From positions 66,879 to 110,817 of the forward strand of contig FR893516.1 of assembly GCA_000434035.1 (NCBI GenBank): a DNA stretch of 43,939 bases. The letters are read 5' to 3'. The stretch comes from Clostridium sp. CAG:452. Lineage in GTDB: Bacteria > Bacillota > Clostridia > TANB77 > CAG-508. Made by a program: the position numbers and the translations under genes. Shown piece after piece: positions 7,987 through 15,361 of this stretch (within the stretch, counting starts at the first letter, position 1; each line of letters opens with the position of its first letter). The notes below the pieces were generated by a model. The model worked only from the letters and a program-made list of their open reading frames with translations, did no database searches and was not told where the DNA came from.

Positions 7987-9420
7987 ATGAAATTAGGAAT
8001 TGATATAGATAATGTTATTTCAAATTTTGACGAAGAATTATTAAAAGCATTTTTAATACATAACGACGAGTTGGGATACAATGGAGAATATAACAAAGAG
8101 GCAGAATATATAACTAGAGGAATGTTTAATTGGGGAGAGGACAAAGTAAAAAAATTCTATGTTGATAATATAGAAAAAATTGCTAAAAATCTAAAAGTTA
8201 AAGAAAAAGCAAAAGAGTACATAGATAAACTAAAAGAGGATGGACATATTATCTGCATTATTACTGGAAGAGACAATGGAGAATATTCTGATCCATATAA
8301 TATGACTAAAGAATGGTTAGATAATAATTCTATTCATTATGACAGACTTATTTTAACTAATGCTTATAAAAATGATAAAAGCGGAAAAACAAAAAAATGC
8401 AAAGAAAATAACATTGATATTATGATTGACGATTCAGCCAATATATGCCAAGAATGCATTAATAACAATATACCAGCATTACTAATGGACACACACTATA
8501 ATAAGCAAACAAACATAACTAGAGTGCATGATTGGAAAGAATTATATGAATTCATTAGCAACTATAAAACTAAAAAAATAAATGTAATATTAGATACCGA
8601 TACTTATAACGAATGTGATGATCAATTTGCGCTTTCATATATGATTAAAAGCCAAGATATATTTAATATTGAAGCAATAACAGTTGCACCATATTCTCAT
8701 AAAGAAAGAAATGAAACTGTTATAAGCGGAAGAGAAAAAAGTTATAACGAAATATTAAAAATATGTAATTGGCTAAACTTTGATACAACAAGTAAAGTAT
8801 TTAAAGGCGCAGAAGATTATATTAGTAATGGCTATAATAAAACCAATGATGCAGTTAATAAAATAATTGAAATAGCATTAAGAAATGATAAAACATATAT
8901 AATGGCAATAGGAGCAATTACTAATATTGCACTTGCAATTGAAAAAGAACCTAAAATAATTGAAAGAATAGAAGTAATATGGCTAGGTGGGCATAGTTTA
9001 TTACAAAACAATAACCAGGAGTTTAATTTTAAGCAAGATGTAAATGCAGTAAAAATTGTATTTGGGTCAAAAGTAAAACTAACAGTAATTCCATGTAAAA
9101 ATGTTGCATCTAATTTAAGAACTTCAATATATGAATTAAACCATTATTTAAAAGATAAAAGCAAATTATGCAATTATTTAATAGATAGATTTTATAATGA
9201 TGGATATCATGGAAGACAAGAAAGAAGAGTTATTTGGGATATTTCGGTTATAGCATATATGATAAACAAAAGTTGGTTTACTACCCAAAATATAAGTTGC
9301 CCTAATATAAAAGACGATACATCTTATGAATTTACTACGAATGAGCGCAAAATAACAATGGTAAACTATATAAATGTTAATAAAGTATATGAAGATTTAT
9401 TTAGAAAATTAGGAGAATAA
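7987..9420 (+). CDS. Fusion: HAD 5'(3')-nucleotidase-like domain plus nucleoside hydrolase
   Basis: A 477-residue two-domain protein. Residues 1-190 are a HAD phosphatase of the NT5C/YqfW deoxyribonucleotidase type, with GIDIDNVI (nucleophile D6, D8), the threonine motif IITGRD (91-96) and the acidic motif IMIDDS (145-150). Residues about 198-470 are an inosine/uridine-type nucleoside hydrolase. It has an N-terminal calcium site ILDTDTYNECDDQFAL (D203, D205, D211, D212), AIGAITNIALAI (308-319), and WLGGHSLL plus EFNFKQD for the ribose site. Both active sites look complete. One chain could take a nucleotide to a nucleoside and then to base plus pentose. It lies 3 bases before a histidine phosphatase. 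Substrates are inferred from family only. Confidence 0.82.
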   Translation: MKLGIDIDNVISNFDEELLKAFLIHNDELGYNGEYNKEAEYITRGMFNWGEDKVKKFYVDNIEKIAKNLKVKEKAKEYIDKLKEDGHIICIITGRDNGEYSDPYNMTKEWLDNNSIHYDRLILTNAYKNDKSGKTKKCKENNIDIMIDDSANICQECINNNIPALLMDTHYNKQTNITRVHDWKELYEFISNYKTKKINVILDTDTYNECDDQFALSYMIKSQDIFNIEAITVAPYSHKERNETVISGREKSYNEILKICNWLNFDTTSKVFKGAEDYISNGYNKTNDAVNKIIEIALRNDKTYIMAIGAITNIALAIEKEPKIIERIEVIWLGGHSLLQNNNQEFNFKQDVNAVKIVFGSKVKLTVIPCKNVASNLRTSIYELNHYLKDKSKLCNYLIDRFYNDGYHGRQERRVIWDISVIAYMINKSWFTTQNISCPNIKDDTSYEFTTNERKITMVNYINVNKVYEDLFRKLGE

Positions 9421-9423
9421 GAT

Positions 9424-9948
9424 ATGAAAATATATTTAGTAAGACATGGACAAGTTCCACATAATGCAACTAAACAATATAATGTTGGAGATGAAGACTT
9501 AACAGAGGCTGGGGTAGAGCAAGCTAAAGAATTAAGAGAAAAAATAAAAAATATCAAATTTGATAAAGTTTTTTCATCACCTTTAACAAGAGCGAAACAT
9601 ACTGCAGAAATCATTGTTGCCAACAAATATAACATTATATTTGACAATAGAATTGAAGAAAGAAGTTGCGGAGATTTAAGCGGAAAACTACTTACTGAAA
9701 CAAACAGAGAAGAATATTGGAACTATTATACTACTATTCAACAAGGAACAAGTGAAAATATTCAAGATTTCTTTAAAAGAATTTATAATTTTTTAGATGA
9801 ACTAAAAACTAAAGATTATAAAAATGTTCTAGTAGTTGCGCATAGTGGAGTTTCAAAAGCATTTAATGGATACTTTGAAGGAATACAAGATGGTAAATTC
9901 TTAAATAGAGGATTAAAGAATTGTGAAATTAAAGAATATGAATTGTAA
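9424..9948 (+). CDS. Histidine phosphatase superfamily protein (phosphoglycerate-mutase-like)
   Basis: A 174-residue branch-1 histidine phosphatase. The phosphohistidine motif is YLVRHGQ (R7, H8 nucleophile). SSPLTRAKHTAEII supplies a second arginine and the late VVAHSG gives the second catalytic histidine. It is too short and motif-poor for glycolytic phosphoglycerate mutase and more likely dephosphorylates a small metabolite (CobC/PhoE-like). It is translationally close-coupled to the nucleotidase-hydrolase fusion, which suggests a nucleotide or sugar phosphate as substrate. It is the last gene of the run that starts at rlmD. Confidence 0.85.
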   Translation: MKIYLVRHGQVPHNATKQYNVGDEDLTEAGVEQAKELREKIKNIKFDKVFSSPLTRAKHTAEIIVANKYNIIFDNRIEERSCGDLSGKLLTETNREEYWNYYTTIQQGTSENIQDFFKRIYNFLDELKTKDYKNVLVVAHSGVSKAFNGYFEGIQDGKFLNRGLKNCEIKEYEL

Positions 9949-10044
9949 TTATAAAAGTATTTTTAATGAATATAGTATGGAAAAACAAACAAAAAATTCA
10001 TAAATAAATAATAAAGTAATATAATAAATATAAAAGGGAAAACT

Positions 10045-10902
10045 ATGAAAAAAATTAATATTAAGCAAAAATATAAAATAATAGAAAAACTTTCTACAAA
10101 TATGAAAAAAGACCATGTAAGTGAGTGCTCTGCTGAATGTTCTTATTATACAATATTGTCTTTTATACCATTTATAATTTTACTAATAACTTTAATACAA
10201 TATACAAGTATAGCGCCACAAACATTATTTGATGCCATATCAAAATTAATTCCATCAAGTATGAATGAAATGGTATTAGGAATAGTACAAGAAGTATATT
10301 CAAAATCAATAGGTACAATTTCTATTTCAATTATATTTACAATTTGGACAGCTGGAAGAGGATTATTTGCATTAACAAAAGGACTACAATCTGTTTACCA
10401 TGTAAGCAGCGAAGAAAATGAATCATATATATATCTAAGAATTAAAGCAATTGTAGAAACAATAATATTCATAATTTTAATAGTTGTAGGACTAGTAGCA
10501 TTGGTGTTTGGAAATAGCTTGAGAACACTTATACAAGAACACTTTGGAGGAATAAAAAACTATAATATATGGTCATCAATATTAACAGAGGTAGGATTTA
10601 TAGCAGCAACATTTATAGTATTTATATTATTATATAAATTCATACCAAAAGGCAAAGTGACATTTAAAAGTCAAATATATGGAGCTTTATTTGGAGCAAT
10701 AGCATTAAACATAGTATCATTAGTGTTTTCTAAATATTTATATATTTTTAAGGGATTTTCTATAACATATGGAAGTTTAACAACTTTAATGTTAATTATG
10801 ATGTGGACATATTCTTGCTTTTATACAGTGTTTTTGGGAGCTGAATTAAATAAATTAATAAATAGCAGAAAGAAAAAAGAACAAAAGAAAAGCCTATCAT
10901 AA
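10045..10902 (+). CDS. YihY/virulence factor BrkB family membrane protein
   Basis: A 285-residue inner-membrane protein with about six helices. Family signatures are ECSYYTILSFIPFIILL near the N-terminus, IWTAGRGLFALTKGLQSVY in the middle and a C-terminal segment with TYGSLTTLMLIMMWTYSCF followed by FLGAELN. The family was once annotated as ribonuclease BN, which is wrong for E. coli YihY. Its true role is unknown, although envelope transport has been suggested. It stands alone with an AGGG ribosome site 96 bases after the previous gene. The C-terminal tail is lysine-rich. Confidence 0.9.
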   Translation: MKKINIKQKYKIIEKLSTNMKKDHVSECSAECSYYTILSFIPFIILLITLIQYTSIAPQTLFDAISKLIPSSMNEMVLGIVQEVYSKSIGTISISIIFTIWTAGRGLFALTKGLQSVYHVSSEENESYIYLRIKAIVETIIFIILIVVGLVALVFGNSLRTLIQEHFGGIKNYNIWSSILTEVGFIAATFIVFILLYKFIPKGKVTFKSQIYGALFGAIALNIVSLVFSKYLYIFKGFSITYGSLTTLMLIMMWTYSCFYTVFLGAELNKLINSRKKKEQKKSLS

Positions 10903-10914
10903 TTTTGATAGGCT
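10891..10914. terminator. Stem-loop overlapping the yihY stop codon
   Basis: Nine-base arms (AGCCTATCA at 10891-10899, TGATAGGCT at 10906-10914) enclose a six-base loop and the stop codon. On the plus strand no T run follows. On the minus strand the A-rich upstream bases would give a T-rich tail. It may end the yihY message weakly, or block transcription coming the other way. Confidence 0.4.
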
Positions 10915-10980
10915 AATAGGATTAAAACAGTCCATAACGAAAAAGATAAATACCATTTTTTAACAAAAAAGTCAATTTTA

Positions 10981-11009
10981 TTGCAGCTGTTTAAACAATG
11001 TGATATATT
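10981..11009 (+). promoter_or_regulatory. Sigma-A promoter candidate for the TIGR02206 gene
   Basis: TTGCAG (10981-10986), a 17-base spacer and TATATT (11004-11009), with TG at 11001-11002 giving an extended -10. It lies in a 172-base gap and would leave a leader of about 60 bases. The rest of the gap (10915-10980) shows nothing I recognise. Confidence 0.55.
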
Positions 11010-11074
11010 ATAAACGCATTAAAAAAAAGAACAAAAATTATACTAAAAAATATACTAATAAAAGGGGCGAAAAA

Positions 11075-11872
11075 ATGTTGTTTAAAAATGCTAATCAGGT
11101 AACTCCTTGCGGACTATTTTCAATAGGACACTTATTATTATTTACAATAACCATGATAAGTATAGTGATTGCATTAAAACTTACAAAGAATATTAAGCAA
11201 GAAAAAGTAAAAGAAATAATAAGAAAAAGTACTATTATTCTATGGATATTGGAAATAATTAAAATTATATTTAATATTAAAAACTATGGAGTTAGGGAAG
11301 TAAATAAATATGTACCATTATATTTTTGTAGTTTAATACTATATGCAGGTATCTTTAGTGGGTTTTGCAAAGGAACTTTAAAAAAAGTGGGAGATGTGTT
11401 CCTTTCAACAGGTGGAATAGTGGCAGGAATGACATTTATAATATCACCACTAACATCGTTAACTACATATCCGGCAATACATTTTATAAGTTTGCATAGC
11501 TTTTTATTGCATGGAACAATGGTTTATATAGGACTATTAATGTTAATAACCCAATATGTAAAGATAGATAAAAAAGATATAATCTATTATGCTGCTTTGA
11601 TAGTAACAATCAGTGCTATTGCATATATAGTAAATGAACTTTGTGACAGTAATTTAATGTTTATATCTCAAAATTATCCAGGAACATTTATAGAAGTAAT
11701 ATATAACCTTTCTGGAAAACTATTTCCATTAGTTATGGTTGCAGCACAAGCAGTGTTACCATTCTATTTTATATACGAAATATATACTAGTATATTAGAT
11801 AAAAAAGAGAACAAATCAAATTTAAAAGATACAGATAAATCAGAAGACAAAAAAGAAGTTTATATGAATTAA
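11075..11872 (+). CDS. TIGR02206/YwaF-like integral membrane protein
   Basis: A 265-residue protein with about seven helices, matching the TIGR02206 (YwaF, TP0381-like) family. It has FSIGHLLLF at the start, YVPLYFCSL in the middle and a conserved SLHSFLLHGTMVYIGLLML segment with two histidines. The molecular function is not established. I start at the ATG at 11075 because AAGGGGCG lies just upstream. An in-frame GTG at 11000 would add a lysine-rich, non-helical 25 residues and lacks a ribosome site. The C-terminus is a charged tail (KDTDKSEDKKEVYMN). Confidence 0.78.
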   Translation: MLFKNANQVTPCGLFSIGHLLLFTITMISIVIALKLTKNIKQEKVKEIIRKSTIILWILEIIKIIFNIKNYGVREVNKYVPLYFCSLILYAGIFSGFCKGTLKKVGDVFLSTGGIVAGMTFIISPLTSLTTYPAIHFISLHSFLLHGTMVYIGLLMLITQYVKIDKKDIIYYAALIVTISAIAYIVNELCDSNLMFISQNYPGTFIEVIYNLSGKLFPLVMVAAQAVLPFYFIYEIYTSILDKKENKSNLKDTDKSEDKKEVYMN

Positions 11873-11915
11873 TTTATTAAAATTAATAAATAATATATTT
11901 AAGGAGGAACAAAAG

Positions 11916-12992
11916 ATGGAAAGAAAAGTAAAAGTTGTACAAATAGGTACAGGAAAAATGGCAAAATATACAATGAGGTATGTTTTGGAAAAAGGTGGAG
12001 AACTAGTAGGTGCAATTGATGTAAACCCAGCAGTTATAGGCAAGGACATAGGAGAAATAATTGGAGGAGAAAATCTAGGAGTAAAAGTAACAGATTTAAA
12101 AGATGCAGAAGAAATGCTAAAACAAGTAAAACCAGATATATGTATAGTAGAAACAATGAGCTTATTAAAAGATGTAGAAGAACCACTTATGTTATGTGCA
12201 AAACTAGGAATAAATGCTGTTTCAACTTGTGAGGAAGCATTCTATTCTTGGAACTCAAACCCAAATTTAACTAAAAAAATTGATGAATTAGCAAAACAAA
12301 CTGGATGTACAATAGTAGGAACAGGATATCAAGATATATATTGGGGACAATTAATAACAAGTATTTGTGGATCAACACAAAAAATAACAAAAATAAAAGG
12401 AAGTTCAAGTTATAACGTAGAAGATTATGGAATAGCACTTGCAAATGCACATGGTGCAGGACTAACACTAGATGAATTTGACAAACAAGTTGCATCAGTA
12501 GATAAAATAAGTGATGAAGAAAGACAAAAAATTATAGAGAGTGGAGAATATTTACCATCATATATGTGGAATACAAATGGATGGCTATGTGATAAATTAG
12601 GATTAACAATAAAATCACAAACACAAGTAACAGTTCCAACAACATATAAAGAAGATATCTACTCAGAAACATTAGGTGTAACAGTAAAAGCAGGAGATGC
12701 AACAGGAATGAGTGCAATAGTTACAACAGAAACAGAAGAAGGAATAACAATAGAATCAGAATGTATAGGAAAAGTATATTCAAAAGAAGATTTTGATAAA
12801 AATGAATGGTCAGTATATGGAGAACCAGATACAACAATAACAGTAGCAAGACCAGCAACAGTAGAATTAACATGTGCAACAGTAGTAAACAGAATACCAG
12901 ACATAATAAATGCAAGGCCAGGATTTGTACCAACAGCAGAAATAGGAGAATTAAACTTTAAAACAAAAGCATTAAATGAATATGTAAAATAA
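11916..12992 (+). CDS. Dihydrodipicolinate-reductase-like dehydrogenase, 2,4-diaminopentanoate dehydrogenase type
   Basis: A 358-residue NAD(P)-binding oxidoreductase. The N-terminus has the Rossmann pattern VVQIGTGKMAKYTMRYVLE, then VGAIDVNPAVIGKDIGEIIG. The mid-region keeps the layout of 2,4-diaminopentanoate dehydrogenase (Ord) and related amine dehydrogenases (GTGYQDIYWGQLIT, then an all-beta C-terminal half). Ord deaminates 2,4-diaminopentanoate in ornithine fermentation, but none of the other ornithine genes (oraE/S, ortA/B, orr) is nearby, so the substrate is open. It stands as a single gene, with AAGGAGG before the ATG and a strong terminator after the stop. Codon use is extremely rich in ACA, GTA and GCA, suggesting high expression. 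Confidence 0.65.
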   Translation: MERKVKVVQIGTGKMAKYTMRYVLEKGGELVGAIDVNPAVIGKDIGEIIGGENLGVKVTDLKDAEEMLKQVKPDICIVETMSLLKDVEEPLMLCAKLGINAVSTCEEAFYSWNSNPNLTKKIDELAKQTGCTIVGTGYQDIYWGQLITSICGSTQKITKIKGSSSYNVEDYGIALANAHGAGLTLDEFDKQVASVDKISDEERQKIIESGEYLPSYMWNTNGWLCDKLGLTIKSQTQVTVPTTYKEDIYSETLGVTVKAGDATGMSAIVTTETEEGITIESECIGKVYSKEDFDKNEWSVYGEPDTTITVARPATVELTCATVVNRIPDIINARPGFVPTAEIGELNFKTKALNEYVK

Positions 12993-12999
12993 GAATATA

Positions 13000-13036
13000 A
13001 AAACTACTCTTTATTAAATTAAAGAGTAGTTTTTTG
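13000..13036 (+). terminator. Rho-independent terminator
   Basis: Fifteen-base stem (13000-13014 with 13021-13035) built on ACTACTCTTTA, loop TTAAAT, running into T6. It ends the dehydrogenase gene at 11916. Confidence 0.9.
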
Positions 13037-13079
13037 TTGAATATGAAAGAAGAAAAGTGTGTCAAAGCCATTTTCCTTG

Positions 13080-13108
13080 TTGCAAATTTACATAAATTAT
13101 GATAAACT
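13080..13108 (+). promoter_or_regulatory. Promoter candidate for the LRV-repeat gene
   Basis: TTGCAA (13080-13085), a 17-base spacer and TAAACT (13103-13108) with an upstream TG (extended -10). This would give a leader of over 110 bases before the ATG at 13228. The leader is richer in G and C than other gaps, and I see no known RNA element in it. Confidence 0.5.
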
Positions 13109-13227
13109 AATATAGTTGGAAAACAAATACAAATCCGTTTTACATTTTGAGGTCAGCATCATAACAGTAATGAATTCTTTACATTGCTGTGATTGTAAAA
13201 CAAATTAGTTTTAGGAGGAAACACAAA

Positions 13228-13668
13228 ATGAAAATTACCCGAGAAATGGCATTGGAAATTGTACTACGATTAGCAAATGATCCGGATGGCAGGGTAAGAG
13301 CAGATGCATATGCAAATATCCTTATGCCACAGGATAAACTGTCGAAAGTGGTAAAAAATCCGAAAGCAGAAAGAGAAGAGAAAATTGCTGTTGCAAGCAA
13401 TCCCAATACTCTTCCTGAGGATTTGGACTTCTTAACCAATGACAGTGTTACATGGGGAGTAAAAGAAGCAGTTGCTAAAAATCCATCAACACGGATTGAA
13501 ACACTGGAAAAACTTGCAAAAGACAAGCATTATAGTGTTAAACAAGCGGTGCTCTATAATCCAAATGTAACGCTGGAAATTGTTGAAGAACTTTCGCATG
13601 ATCCGAACCTTTGGACCAGAAAAGCTGTACTGGATGCAATAAATAAGAATGCCAAAGGAGCAGAGTGA
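13228..13668 (+). CDS. Leucine-rich repeat variant (LRV)/HEAT-like repeat protein, foreign composition
   Basis: A 146-residue all-helical repeat protein. Repeats of about 24 residues recur with the pattern LAxDPxxxVRxxAxxNPxTxxExLxxLAxD, as in NPNTLPEDLDFLTND, NPSTRIETLEKLAKD and NPNVTLEIVEELSHD. This fits the LRV or related HEAT-like families, likely a protein-binding scaffold. TAGGAGG precedes the ATG at 13228. An upstream in-frame ATG at 13189 lacks a site. Codon use is unlike the neighbours: CTG, CCG, TCG, ACC, GAC, CGA and one CGG (codon 89) are used. It has its own promoter and terminator, which suggests recent transfer from a less AT-rich relative. It holds the only in-frame CGG in the window that reads through normally as Arg. 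Confidence 0.8.
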   Translation: MKITREMALEIVLRLANDPDGRVRADAYANILMPQDKLSKVVKNPKAEREEKIAVASNPNTLPEDLDFLTNDSVTWGVKEAVAKNPSTRIETLEKLAKDKHYSVKQAVLYNPNVTLEIVEELSHDPNLWTRKAVLDAINKNAKGAE

Positions 13669-13676
13669 TTTTTATT

Positions 13677-13708
13677 AAAAAAGGATAGGCTTTTGCCTAT
13701 CCTTTTTT
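13677..13708 (+). terminator. Rho-independent terminator
   Basis: Stem AAAAAAGGATAGGC (13677-13690) pairs with GCCTATCCTTTTTT (13695-13708) around a TTTT loop. The A-tract/T-tract symmetry makes it usable in both directions. It ends the LRV gene. Confidence 0.92.
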
Positions 13709-13760
13709 CTATCTGCGAAAACAAAGGCAACTAAAGTAGTTTTGTTCTGAAATAAACATA

Positions 13761-13800
13761 TTGTAAATTAAAATTTGCTATGATAAAATTATAGCAAATT
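13761..13800 (+). promoter_or_regulatory. Promoter with an overlapping inverted-repeat operator, upstream of the alkylation repair gene
   Basis: TTGTAA (13761-13766), a 17-base spacer and TAAAAT (13784-13789) with extended-10 TG. Nine-base inverted repeats AATTTGCTA (13772-13780) and TAGCAAATT (13792-13800) bracket the -10 box, which is where a repressor would block polymerase. The ribosome site AAGGAG follows at once. The repeat could instead form a hairpin at the RNA 5-prime end. Confidence 0.6.
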
Positions 13801-13811
13801 AAGGAGAAATT

Positions 13812-14498
13812 ATGGAAAATAAAATTAGGCAAGATTTATTTGAAATACAAGACTTAAAATATAAAGAATTTCATGGAAGTTTATGTCCAGACATGGATAA
13901 TATTATTGGAGTTAGAATTCCAAAACTACGTGAATATGCAAAAGAATTATATAAAAGCAACAAGTTAGAAGATATAAAAATTGGAGATAAGTATTATGAA
14001 GAACTAGTAATTCAAGGAATGTTAATAGGGTTTCAAACAAAAGCGCCAATAGAAGAAGCAATAAAACAAGTAAAAGAATTTGTTCCTAAAATAAACAGTT
14101 GGGCTGTATGTGATACTTTTTGTGCTGGATTAAAAATAACAAAAAAATATCAAACTGAAATGTTTAAAATTATAAAAGAGTATTTAAAATCAAAACAAGA
14201 ATATGAGGTGCGTTTTGCTATTGTAATGCTTTTAGATTATTACATAAATGACCAATATATAGACCAAGTGCTACAAATATTAAACAACATAAAACTAGAT
14301 AAGTATTATGTGCAAATGGCAAATGCATGGGCAATTTCTATATGTTTAATAAGATATTATAATAAAACACTGGAATTTTTAAAAACAACTAAAATAGATG
14401 ACTTTACATACAATAAAGGAATTCAAAAAGCAATAGAATCATATAGAATAACAAAAGAACAAAAAGATTACTTAAGAACTCTAAAAAGGGGAAAATAG
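13812..14498 (+). CDS. DNA alkylation repair protein, AlkD-like HEAT-repeat glycosylase family
   Basis: A 228-residue all-helical protein of the DNA alkylation repair family (PF08713, AlkC/AlkD). Matching features are KYKEFHGSLCPDMDNIIGVRIPKLREYAKEL in shortened form near 16-46 (GVRIPKLRE is the family signature), NSWAVCDTFCAG (about 97-108) and YEVRFAIVMLLDYYI (about 133-147). AlkD removes bulky alkylated purines. This subgroup of short Firmicutes proteins is less well characterised, so activity is inferred. The gene ends one base before the pyridoxamine kinase ATG, so the two are coupled. The upstream inverted repeat suggests regulation. Confidence 0.85.
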   Translation: MENKIRQDLFEIQDLKYKEFHGSLCPDMDNIIGVRIPKLREYAKELYKSNKLEDIKIGDKYYEELVIQGMLIGFQTKAPIEEAIKQVKEFVPKINSWAVCDTFCAGLKITKKYQTEMFKIIKEYLKSKQEYEVRFAIVMLLDYYINDQYIDQVLQILNNIKLDKYYVQMANAWAISICLIRYYNKTLEFLKTTKIDDFTYNKGIQKAIESYRITKEQKDYLRTLKRGK

Positions 14499-14499
14499 A

Positions 14500-15336
14500 A
14501 TGAAAAGAATAGTAACAATACAGGATATATCATGTGTAGGAAAATGTTCACTTACTGTGGCACTTCCAATAATATCTGCAATGGGAATAGAAACAGCAGT
14601 TATTCCAACAGCAGTACTTTCAACACATACAGCATTTAAAAACTTTACATATAGAGATTTAACTGGATATTTACCTAAAATAGCAAAACATTGGAAACAA
14701 GAAAAATTTAATTTTGATGGTATTTATACAGGATACTTAGGGTCAATAGAACAGATAGATATACTAAAAGAGTTTTTTAAGCAATTTAAAACACCAGATA
14801 ATTTTATATTTATAGATCCTGTAATGGCAGATAATGGTAAGCTATATGCAGGCTTTGATGCAAACTTTGTTAAAGAAATGAAAAAACTTTGTAAAATGGC
14901 AGACATAATAGTACCAAATCTTACAGAAGCAAGCTACATGTTAGAGAAAGAATATAAAGAAATTTATAGTGAACAAGAGATAAAAGATATACTAATAGAA
15001 TTAAGCAATTTGGGACCTAAATATGTTGTTTTAACAGGAGTAAGTTTCAAAGACAATAAATTAGGAGTAATGTCATACAACAAAGAAACTAATGAATTTT
15101 TTACGTATTTTAAAGAAAAAATACCTGCAAAGTATCATGGAACAGGAGATATATTTGCAAGTACATTAGTTGGAGCAATAACCAACAACAATACTTTAGA
15201 AGAAGGTTTAAAAATCGCAGTAGATTATGTTTGGGAAACAATTAACGATACATATAAAACAAACAAAAAAGATGCATATGGAGTGAATTTTGAAACCAAG
15301 ATACCATATCTGATAAATAGAATAAGTAACTACTAA
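14500..15336 (+). CDS. pdxY: Pyridoxamine/pyridoxal kinase
   Basis: A 278-residue ribokinase-fold kinase that phosphorylates B6 vitamers with ATP in the salvage route to PLP. The N-terminus RIVTIQDISCVGKCSLTVAL and the VLSTHTAF stretch are typical of the PdxK/PdxY group. FIDPVMADNGKLY contributes to the nucleotide site, and the anion hole with catalytic aspartate is YHGTGDIFAS (about 211-220). It begins one base after the stop of the AlkD-like gene, with AGGGG inside the end of that gene, indicating translational coupling. The gene symbol is by family. A ThiD-like side activity is possible. Confidence 0.85.
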   Translation: MKRIVTIQDISCVGKCSLTVALPIISAMGIETAVIPTAVLSTHTAFKNFTYRDLTGYLPKIAKHWKQEKFNFDGIYTGYLGSIEQIDILKEFFKQFKTPDNFIFIDPVMADNGKLYAGFDANFVKEMKKLCKMADIIVPNLTEASYMLEKEYKEIYSEQEIKDILIELSNLGPKYVVLTGVSFKDNKLGVMSYNKETNEFFTYFKEKIPAKYHGTGDIFASTLVGAITNNNTLEEGLKIAVDYVWETINDTYKTNKKDAYGVNFETKIPYLINRISNY

Positions 15337-15361
15337 AAAATTAAAATAAAAGGAGCATATT

